This document shows, in pieces, positions 1 to 4,628 of a stretch of DNA of 6,867 nucleotides (position 1 is its first letter; each line of letters begins with the position of its first letter). Under the pieces are notes generated by a model. It saw only the letters and a list, made by a program, of their open reading frames with translations, did not search any database and had not been told where the DNA came from. This stretch comes from an uncultured Bacilli bacterium (GTDB lineage Bacteria; Bacillota_I; Bacilli_A; RF39; UBA660). The DNA lies in assembly GCA_944373065.1 (NCBI GenBank), contig CALWAJ010000061.1, positions 1 through 6,867 on the forward strand. The letters are read 5' to 3'. The position numbers and the translations under genes are program-made.

Positions 1-6
1 GGAACA
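1..6. other. Right end of a truncated parS site
   Basis: The first six bases, GGAACA, are identical to the last six bases of the parS site at 241-256 and sit exactly one repeat period (125 bp) before the same position of the 116-131 site. The remaining ten bases would lie outside the window. By the repeat pattern it should be the TGTTTCACGT half, but this cannot be seen. Confidence 0.6.
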
Positions 7-46
7 TATAAAGAAAGTGGATAACTATATAGAGAAACAGTATAAT

Positions 47-62
47 TATTTCCCGGGAAATA
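47..62. other. Noc-binding site (NBS), copy 1
   Basis: TATTTCCCGGGAAATA is an exact match to the palindromic site bound by Noc, the nucleoid-occlusion paralogue of ParB in Bacilli (core ATTTCCCGGGAAAT). It is embedded in a longer 22-bp perfect palindrome at 44-65. Noc loaded at such sites spreads as a CTP clamp, binds membrane and blocks division over the nucleoid. The palindrome centre is 69 bp before the centre of the parS site at 116-131. Confidence 0.85.
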
Positions 63-115
63 ATTTGTATAGAAGTTGGTATAAAATTTTATAATTAATA
101 AAGAAAGAAATGTAA

Positions 116-131
116 TGTTCCACGTGAAACA
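116..131. other. parS site (ParB-binding centromere element)
   Basis: The sequence TGTTCCACGTGAAACA matches the 16-bp parS consensus of Bacilli and most bacteria (TGTTnCACGTGAAACA). ParB (Spo0J) loads here as a CTP-dependent sliding clamp and, with ParA (Soj) and SMC, segregates and organises the replication origin. The site is a near-palindrome with one mismatch pair (position 5 against position 12). Location near dnaX/recR agrees with the usual origin-proximal position of parS. Confidence 0.92.
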
Positions 132-171
132 TATAAAGAAAGTAAATAACTATATAGAGAAGTAGTAAAAT

Positions 172-187
172 TATTTCCCGGGAAATA
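172..187. other. Noc-binding site (NBS), copy 2
   Basis: Identical 16-bp NBS palindrome, one repeat period after copy 1. Here the perfect palindrome extends to 24 bp (168-191). Its centre lies 56 bp after the parS at 116-131 and 69 bp before the parS at 241-256. Confidence 0.85.
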
Positions 188-240
188 ATTTGTGTAGAAG
201 CAGTTATAAAATCTTATATTGAATAAAGAAAGAAATGTAA

Positions 241-256
241 TGTTTCACGTGGAACA
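241..256. other. parS site (ParB-binding centromere element), inverted orientation
   Basis: TGTTTCACGTGGAACA is the exact reverse complement of the site at 116-131 and lies exactly 125 bp from it. It is therefore the same parS variant read from the other strand. It is the last parS before the SRP RNA promoter. Confidence 0.92.
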
Positions 257-296
257 TATAAAGAAAGTGGATAACTATATAGAGAAACAGTATAAT

Positions 297-312
297 TATT
301 TCCCGGGAAATA
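297..312. other. Noc-binding site (NBS), copy 3
   Basis: Third identical NBS palindrome, within a 22-bp perfect palindrome at 294-315. The tandem repeat ends at 316, directly after this palindrome. The SRP RNA promoter -35 element begins about 26 bp beyond the site, so it is the array element closest to a gene. Confidence 0.85.
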
Positions 313-338
313 ATTTATTTGGAAAATTGATTTTATAC

Positions 339-367
339 TTGAAAAGTTATAAACTTTTTTGTATACT
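339..367 (+). promoter_or_regulatory. Promoter of the SRP RNA gene (-35/-10)
   Basis: TTGAAA at 339-344 (5 of 6 to the sigma-A -35 consensus) and TATACT at 362-367 (5 of 6 to the -10) are separated by the optimal 17 bp. The predicted start seven bases downstream, G374, is the first base of the closing helix of the SRP RNA, which supports the assignment independently. The spacer holds an AT-rich inverted repeat (342-348 with 352-358). Confidence 0.85.
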
Positions 368-373
368 TTAAAT

Positions 374-447
374 GTGCAATAAATTATTTTGGAAACAGGT
401 CAGGATGGAAACATAGCAGCCTTAACAAATTTAATTTATGTGCACTT
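374..447 (+). ncRNA. ffs: Signal recognition particle RNA, small (4.5S-like) type
   Basis: This is the RNA of the signal recognition particle, which binds Ffh and targets membrane proteins co-translationally to FtsY. The conserved domain IV is clear: GGTCAGG at 398-404 faces AGCAGCC at 415-421 around the symmetric loop, capped by a short stem (405-407 with 412-414) and a GAAA tetraloop at 408-411. Below it, 388-391 pairs with 426-429, and a long closing helix pairs 374-386 with 432-445 with only G440 bulged. The RNA is about 75 nt, so it lacks the Alu domain found in the longer Bacillus scRNA and resembles the small form. Exact 3' end (about 445-451, in a T-run) is inferred. In B. subtilis the SRP RNA gene lies between tadA and dnaX; here it lies before tadA. 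Confidence 0.92.
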
Positions 448-452
448 TTTTT
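432..452 (+). terminator. T-tract after the SRP RNA closing helix (probable intrinsic terminator)
   Basis: The 3' strand of the SRP RNA closing helix (432-445) is followed at once by seven T residues (446-452). The helix closes the whole RNA, so the terminator hairpin is the RNA itself rather than a separate stem-loop. Only 23 bp separate it from the tadA start, so it must be leaky if tadA has no other promoter. Confidence 0.5.
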
Positions 453-475
453 ATTATCTAAAAAGGAGATTTGTT

Positions 476-937
476 ATGAGTGATGATTATAAATATATGT
501 TGCTAGCATTACAAGAAGCAAGAAAAGCTTTTGATAATAATGAAGTTCCTGTAGGAGCTGTTATTGTCCAAAATAATGAGATTATTTCTTATGGGTATAA
601 TAGAAAAGAAGAATGTCAATGTTCACTTGAACATGCTGAACTTATTGCAATAAGGAATGCCTGTGTAAAAAACAATAATTGGAGATTATTAAATTCAACT
701 ATGTATGTAACTCTTGAACCATGCCCTATGTGTGCTAGTGCTATTAAGCAGTCTAGAATTAATAGAGTTGTTTACTTGTTAGATAATACTAATGCAAATA
801 TTCATGAATTGGTTCAGAAAATTCTTTATATTGAAGATGCAAACAAGCCTGTGGAAAAAGAAAAGTTAGATATTACAAAGTTTAATTCTAATGATGTAGA
901 AATGTTAAGTATTTTTTTTAAAAATAAACGTAATTGA
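476..937 (+). CDS. tadA: tRNA-specific adenosine(34) deaminase TadA
   Basis: TadA converts A34 of the tRNA anticodon wobble position to inosine in the cytoplasm, using a zinc ion. The 153-residue protein has the cytidine/deoxycytidylate deaminase fold signatures: HAE at residues 53-55 (zinc ligand His53, catalytic Glu55) and PCPMC at 82-86 (zinc ligands Cys83 and Cys86), with VPVGAVIV at 24-31. I chose ATG 476 because AAAAGGAGAT (461-470) gives a strong ribosome-binding site at good spacing; the frame stays open upstream to a TTG at 389, but that extension would translate the SRP RNA. After the zinc motif the protein diverges: the usual GAxDxKxG segment is replaced by LLDNTNAN (101-108). The gene follows the SRP RNA and ends 70 bp before dnaX. 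The C-terminal divergence leaves the exact substrate slightly less certain than the family. Confidence 0.9.
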   Translation: MSDDYKYMLLALQEARKAFDNNEVPVGAVIVQNNEIISYGYNRKEECQCSLEHAELIAIRNACVKNNNWRLLNSTMYVTLEPCPMCASAIKQSRINRVVYLLDNTNANIHELVQKILYIEDANKPVEKEKLDITKFNSNDVEMLSIFFKNKRN

Positions 938-971
938 ACAAATGTTTTATATGTTATTTTTATATTTTGTT

Positions 972-980
972 TGTTATACT
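972..980 (+). promoter_or_regulatory. Extended -10 promoter for the dnaX operon
   Basis: TGTTATACT is an extended -10 element (TG, one base, then TATACT, 5 of 6 to consensus). No convincing -35 hexamer is seen 16-18 bp upstream, which is typical for extended -10 promoters. Transcription would start near 987, about 20 bases before the dnaX ATG. This is the only good promoter candidate I see in front of the operon. Confidence 0.6.
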
Positions 981-1007
981 AATTTTGTTTAGTGAGGTGA
1001 AAATATT

Positions 1008-2666
1008 ATGTATCAAGCTTTGTATAGAAAATATCGTCCTTCTGAATTTGAGGATGTTGTTGGCCAGGATGTTATTGTTAATACATTAAAGAATGCTGTT
1101 ATTTATAATCATATAAGCCATGCATATTTGTTTTCTGGCCCTCGTGGTACTGGTAAAACAACTATTGCTAAGATATTTGCTAGAGCAGTTAATTGTTTAG
1201 AACCTAAGGATGGATTATCTTGTGGAAAATGTAAAAATTGTTTATATTCTTTTTCAAAAGAATGTATGGATATAATAGAAATTGATGCTGCTTCTAATAA
1301 TGGGGTTGATGAAATACGTGAACTTAGAAATAAAGTAAATATTTTACCAACAGAATTAAAGTATAAGGTATATATTATTGATGAGGTTCATATGCTTTCT
1401 ATTGGTGCATTTAATGCTTTGCTAAAAACAATTGAAGAGCCTCCTAGTCATGTTATTTTTATTCTTGCAACTACTGATCCACAGAAAATTCCTGCTACTA
1501 TTATTTCTAGATGTCAATGGTATGCTTTTAAAAAGATAGATAATGAAGATATTGTTAAGAGATTACAATATATTGTTGGTAAAGAAAACATTAAAATAGA
1601 TGATACTGTTTTAGAAAAAATTGCAGAAGCTTCTGACGGAGGTTTGCGTGATGCAATAGGTCTTTTAGATAAATTAAGGGCTTATGCTACTGATAATATT
1701 TCTTTAAATGATTTTTATGAAATTAATGGCCAAATTAATGACATTGAATTGCAAGAGTTTGAAAAAACTATTTTTGAAAACAATATTAAAGATACTTTAT
1801 ATAAAATAGAAAAATATTATCAAGATGGCAAAAACTTGGTTCAGATTTTGAAACAGTTAATGCTGTTGATGAAAAATCAATTGTTTGATTATTATGTAAA
1901 TTCTAGTTCTTTAATAACAGAAGAAAATATTTTGGTTAATTTCCTTAATTTATTAAATAATGAAATGGTTAATATTAAAAAGTCAGACGATGTAAAACTT
2001 TCTATAGAAATTACTTTGCTTCATTATATGGATAATAATGTGAAGACTAAAGTGGATGTTCCTTTAAAAAAAGAAAAACCAGAAACTGTTAAAGAAGGAA
2101 AAAGTCTTTCATTAGAAGATAAAAATATTAATGAACAAAAGACAAATACTTCTGTTAATAATAATTTAAACTTTTCTGAATTTAAGAAATTAATGCAGGT
2201 TAGGGCAAAAAATACAATGATAGAAGCTTTAAAGACAGAATTAACTAAGGAACAGAATAACTTATCTGTTTTTAATGATTATACTTTTGATCAAGAAAAT
2301 GGATATTTAGCTTGCGAATTGTTAGATGGTACTGTTAGAGCTTCTAGTATTAACTCTGTAATATTAAGTTATGATTATGAATCGATGGTAGAAAAGATGG
2401 CTAATCATTTGAATAATTTAATTATTTTTTATAATAAAATATCTAATAATAATAAAACTATTTCTCTTATTACTAATGAAGAATGGAATAATTTAAAAAA
2501 TGAATATATGAGTCTTAGAAAATCTGGCAAACAATTTGCTTATCAAGAAGAACCTAACTTGAATATTAGTAATAATGATGTTAAAATATCTAGTGAGGAA
2601 GATGCTGATTATATAAAAGAAGCTAAGAAAATATTTGGAGATATAGTTGAAATAGAGGAGGAATAA
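1008..2666 (+). CDS. dnaX: DNA polymerase III subunit gamma/tau
   Basis: DnaX is the motor subunit of the clamp loader that places the beta clamp on primed DNA, and its long form links the loader to the replicative polymerase. The start has GAGGTGA at 994-1000. Visible in order in the 552 residues: GPRGTGKTT Walker A at 44-52, four zinc-ligand cysteines at 63, 72, 75 and 78, IIDEVHML Walker B at 123-130, sensor-1 ATTD at 154-157, the SRC arginine-finger motif at 167-169 and sensor-2 GGLRDA at 211-216. The collar domain III follows to about residue 345. Residues about 345-385 are a Lys/Glu/Asn-rich linker, and a divergent C-terminal domain follows. An in-frame A-run heptamer lies at the linker start (2066-2072), so a shortened gamma-like product is possible. 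First gene of a dense operon; the stop codon is 2 bp before ebfC. Confidence 0.97.
   Translation: MYQALYRKYRPSEFEDVVGQDVIVNTLKNAVIYNHISHAYLFSGPRGTGKTTIAKIFARAVNCLEPKDGLSCGKCKNCLYSFSKECMDIIEIDAASNNGVDEIRELRNKVNILPTELKYKVYIIDEVHMLSIGAFNALLKTIEEPPSHVIFILATTDPQKIPATIISRCQWYAFKKIDNEDIVKRLQYIVGKENIKIDDTVLEKIAEASDGGLRDAIGLLDKLRAYATDNISLNDFYEINGQINDIELQEFEKTIFENNIKDTLYKIEKYYQDGKNLVQILKQLMLLMKNQLFDYYVNSSSLITEENILVNFLNLLNNEMVNIKKSDDVKLSIEITLLHYMDNNVKTKVDVPLKKEKPETVKEGKSLSLEDKNINEQKTNTSVNNNLNFSEFKKLMQVRAKNTMIEALKTELTKEQNNLSVFNDYTFDQENGYLACELLDGTVRASSINSVILSYDYESMVEKMANHLNNLIIFYNKISNNNKTISLITNEEWNNLKNEYMSLRKSGKQFAYQEEPNLNISNNDVKISSEEDADYIKEAKKIFGDIVEIEEE
2066..2072 (+). other. Candidate slippery heptamer in dnaX
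   Basis: The seven A residues are read in the zero frame as TTA AAA AAA, which fits the X_XXY_YYZ pattern of bacterial -1 frameshift sites. A -1 shift would add six residues after Lys355 and stop at TAA 2090-2092, giving a product of about 361 residues that ends just after clamp-loader domain III. No strong downstream hairpin is visible (only a weak AT stem, 2091-2095 with 2105-2109), and similar A-runs occur in other genes of this AT-rich window, so function is unproven. Confidence 0.35.
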
Positions 2667-2668
2667 AG

Positions 2669-2965
2669 ATGAATATACAAGCTATGATGAAACAAGCTCA
2701 AAAATTGCAGAGCGATATGATGAAAGTTAAAGATGAAATAGATAATATGGAATTTTCTGCTGTTAATGGCCTTGTTACTGTGAAAATGAATGGTAAAAAA
2801 GAAATATTAGATGTTAAGATTGAGAAAGATGAAGATTTTTCTTTGGATGATGTTGAAATGCTTCAAGATATGATTAAAATTGCTATTAATGATGGAATGA
2901 AGCAAATTGATAAAATAACTGAAGAAAAAATGGGACGTTTTAGTTCTATACCAGGGTTGTTTTAA
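2669..2965 (+). CDS. ebfC: YbaB/EbfC family nucleoid-associated protein
   Basis: A small DNA-binding protein of the YbaB/EbfC (YaaK) family, which forms dimers, coats DNA and is almost always encoded between dnaX and recR. The 98 residues are close to the family length. The typical features are present: a Met/Gln/Lys-rich N-terminal helix (MNIQAMMKQAQKLQSDM), a central strand region with VNGLVTVKMNGKKEILDVKI (33-52), a long C-terminal helix and the characteristic short tail ending in IPGLF. The ribosome-binding site AGGAGG (2656-2661) lies inside the end of dnaX, and the stop overlaps the recR start (TAATG). Its exact cellular role is not settled in any species; association with recombination or nucleoid structure is inferred from synteny. 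Confidence 0.93.
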   Translation: MNIQAMMKQAQKLQSDMMKVKDEIDNMEFSAVNGLVTVKMNGKKEILDVKIEKDEDFSLDDVEMLQDMIKIAINDGMKQIDKITEEKMGRFSSIPGLF

Positions 2966-3558
2966 TGCCAGATAGTTTAAAAAATTTAATAGAAAGTTTT
3001 CAAAATTTTCCAGGTATTGGTGAAAAAACAGCAGAGCGAATGGCTTTTTCAATTTTAAATTTTGATGATGAAAAATTTTCATTATTACAAGATAATTTAA
3101 ATTTAGTTAAGAAAGAAATTCATCCATGTAAATGTTGTAATTCTCTTACTGATAGAGAATTATGTACTATTTGTGAATCTGATTTACGAGATAAAAATAC
3201 TATTTGTGTTGTAGAGGATTCTAAGATTGTGTTTTTGTTTGAAAAGTTGGGTACTTATAATGGACTTTATCATGTTATAAATGGATTAATATCACCTTTA
3301 GATGATATTAATCCTGAAGATATTGGCTTAGATAAGTTACTTAATAGAATAAAAAAGGAAAATATTAAAGAAGTAATTTTAGCATTTAAACCTAGTGTTG
3401 AAGGAGAAATTACAGCATTATATATAAAAAAAATATTAGATGGAATGAATATTTTAGTTACACGTCTTGCTAGTGGAGTTCCTATAGGAGCAGATATGGA
3501 ATATATTGATGCTTTGACTTTAGAGAGAGCTTTAGAAGATAGAAAAGAAGTTTCATAA
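2965..3558 (+). CDS. recR: Recombination mediator protein RecR
   Basis: RecR works with RecO (and RecF) to load RecA onto SSB-coated gaps in the cytoplasm. The 197-residue length is typical. Domains in order: helix-hairpin-helix with PGIGEKTAERMAF at 16-28, the four-cysteine zinc finger (Cys55, 58, 67, 70), the Toprim domain beginning at VVEDS (82-86) with SVEGEIT at 144-150, and the C-terminal segment RLASGVPIGADMEYID (167-182), where many homologues have RxAxGxPxGxxLEY. The start codon overlaps the ebfC stop by one base, with only a weak AGGG (2953-2956) before it, so translation is probably coupled. A 41-bp gap separates it from the next gene. Confidence 0.97.
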   Translation: MPDSLKNLIESFQNFPGIGEKTAERMAFSILNFDDEKFSLLQDNLNLVKKEIHPCKCCNSLTDRELCTICESDLRDKNTICVVEDSKIVFLFEKLGTYNGLYHVINGLISPLDDINPEDIGLDKLLNRIKKENIKEVILAFKPSVEGEITALYIKKILDGMNILVTRLASGVPIGADMEYIDALTLERALEDRKEVS

Positions 3559-3563
3559 TTTTT

Positions 3564-3572
3564 TGTTATAAC
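3564..3572 (+). promoter_or_regulatory. Possible internal extended -10 element before the bofA-like gene
   Basis: TGTTATAAC in the only notable gap of the operon matches an extended -10 (TG, one base, TATAAC, 5 of 6) and resembles the element before dnaX. There is no recognisable -35. AT-rich DNA gives such matches by chance, so this is a weak call. Confidence 0.25.
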
Positions 3573-3599
3573 ACATAAGCTTTACTGGGTGATTACATA

Positions 3600-3797
3600 G
3601 TGAAACAAGCTATAAAAAAAATATGGCAGTGTTTTAAAAGAATAATTATAAGTATGTTTATATTATATGGTTATAATTTAATCGCAACACGATTTAATTT
3701 GGTTATACCTATGAATGTTTTTACTATTGGTTCAGTTAGTTTGTTGGGATTTCCTATGCTTTTTGTTCTCGTATTGCTTAAAGTTTTAATGTTTTAG
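3600..3797 (+). CDS. bofA: Short BofA-like (pro-sigma-K processing inhibitor family) membrane protein
   Basis: A 65-residue membrane protein starting at GTG, with GGGTGAT (3587-3593) seven bases upstream. It has a positively charged N-terminus (K2, K6, K7, K13, R14), a hydrophobic segment at about 15-29 and a second at about 43-64. The C-terminal half, IPMNVFTIGSVSLLGFP (36-52) followed by a hydrophobic stretch and a Lys, aligns with the BofA pattern IPxNxxTxxxxxxLGIPG. Position directly after recR matches bofA in B. subtilis. There BofA restrains the SpoIVFB protease in the forespore membrane during sporulation. This copy is shorter than the 87-residue Bacillus protein and seems to lack its first membrane helix. 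Whether this organism sporulates cannot be told here, so the function is uncertain although the family is likely. Confidence 0.72.
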   Translation: MKQAIKKIWQCFKRIIISMFILYGYNLIATRFNLVIPMNVFTIGSVSLLGFPMLFVLVLLKVLMF

Positions 3798-3807
3798 AAG
3801 GGATTAT

Positions 3808-4626
3808 ATGGAATTAGATGTAGAAGTTAGACAACCTAAATTTTGTAAACAAATAAATGAGGCTCTTGATAAGGGCTTTTTATCGCATTCTTATTTAATT
3901 GAAACTTCTAATATAGATAGTGAATGGGTAGATAAATATATTCGATATTTTGTTAAATCAATTTATAATGCTTTTTATAAAGAAAACTGTTCTATTTCTA
4001 AGGAGAAAATATTTCATTTAGTTGATAATTTAGAATTTCCAGATTATATAGAAATAAGACCTAATAATAATGTTATAAAAAAAGAACAGTTATTAGCAGT
4101 AAGAGATGATTTTTCTAATAAGTCCTTGTATGATACAAAAAAAATATATACTGTTTATGAAGCTGATAAGATGAATGTAAATTCTGCTAATACAATATTA
4201 AAATTTTTGGAGGAACCTGGAGATGATGTAGTAGCTATTTTTGTTACTACAAATCAATATAATGTTTTGGATACGATAAGGTCTAGATGTCAAGTTATAT
4301 CATTACAGTATGAAAATTATAATCATAGTTATAGTGAGGTGTTACTTAGTTTTTTTGAAGATATAAAAAATAGAAAAAATAATAATTTGTTGTTAAATTT
4401 TAATTTATATAGTTCTAATTTATTTAAAGATAAAAATATGGCTATATCTTCTATAGTAGAAATTTTGAATTACTATAAAGATTCGTTGAATAAAGCTAAT
4501 ATAGAAGATATAAAAGAATTGATAGATATAGTTTCTATTTTTGAAGAAGAATTGAGAAAATTAAAATATAATGTTAATATAAAATTGTGGTTAGATAATT
4601 TATTACTTTCTATTATGGAGGTGTAG
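3808..4626 (+). CDS. holB: DNA polymerase III subunit delta-prime
   Basis: Delta-prime is the stator of the clamp loader and assembles with DnaX and HolA. In the 272 residues I see LSHSYLIE (25-32), FPDYIEIRPN (77-86), YEADKMN in the degenerate Walker B position (117-123), ANTILKFLEEP (127-137) and SRCQ (159-162), the conserved motif that supplies the arginine finger to its neighbour. The N-terminal P-loop is absent: IETSNIDSEW stands where Bacillus HolB has a GxxGTGK motif, and the four-cysteine zinc module is reduced to a single nearby Cys61. The C-terminal part is very divergent. GAAGGGAT lies just before the ATG, which follows the bofA stop by 10 bp. Position before ricT matches B. subtilis holB-yaaT, although tmk is not found before it. 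Confidence 0.92.
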   Translation: MELDVEVRQPKFCKQINEALDKGFLSHSYLIETSNIDSEWVDKYIRYFVKSIYNAFYKENCSISKEKIFHLVDNLEFPDYIEIRPNNNVIKKEQLLAVRDDFSNKSLYDTKKIYTVYEADKMNVNSANTILKFLEEPGDDVVAIFVTTNQYNVLDTIRSRCQVISLQYENYNHSYSEVLLSFFEDIKNRKNNNLLLNFNLYSSNLFKDKNMAISSIVEILNYYKDSLNKANIEDIKELIDIVSIFEEELRKLKYNVNIKLWLDNLLLSIMEV

Positions 4627-4628
4627 GT

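Larger units (their letters stand above)
1..316. repeat. Tandem array, 125-bp period, alternating parS and Noc-binding sites
   Basis: Two full units (1-125 and 126-250) and a third 66-bp partial unit (251-316) align without gaps at an exact 125-bp offset. By hand count units 1 and 2 differ at about 14 of 125 positions, while bases 1-66 and 251-316 are identical. The array is cut by the left window edge, so it probably continues upstream. Each unit carries a 22-24 bp perfect palindrome centred on CCCGGG (the Noc site) and, at the unit boundary, a near-palindrome centred on CACGTG (parS). Between them is AT-rich spacer with the word ATAAAGAAAG on both sides of each parS. I see no open reading frame here. 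The stretch is non-coding and looks like a centromere-like protein-loading region; that role is inferred from the site sequences. Confidence 0.93.

Noticed and set aside
1..316. CRISPR array or insertion-sequence ends
   Set aside because: The whole 125-bp unit is repeated, including the spacers, and the palindromes match known ParB and Noc sites; there is no transposase and no short repeat/unique spacer structure.
389..475. Upstream in-frame extension of tadA from TTG 389
   Set aside because: It would translate the SRP RNA domain IV and its terminator T-run; a strong ribosome-binding site sits directly before ATG 476 and the TadA homology begins there.
938..971. Terminator between tadA and dnaX
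   Set aside because: The gap is T-rich but I find no stable stem before a T-run, so no terminator is called.
935..978. Genetic code 4 (TGA as Trp), which would extend TadA by 15 residues to the next stop
   Set aside because: All tryptophans I could place in the genes here are TGG, no gene has an internal TGA, and TadA already ends at a normal length at the TGA.
2807..3082. Minus-strand open frame of 91 codons across ebfC/recR
   Set aside because: It lies opposite two clear genes, is rich in Phe/Leu/Asn as expected from the complement of AT-rich coding DNA, and shows no family motif.
3426..3433. Eight-A run in recR as a frameshift site
   Set aside because: It is in a slip-permitting frame, but RecR has no known short form and the run encodes ordinary Lys codons; it mainly shows that such runs are common in this AT-rich DNA.
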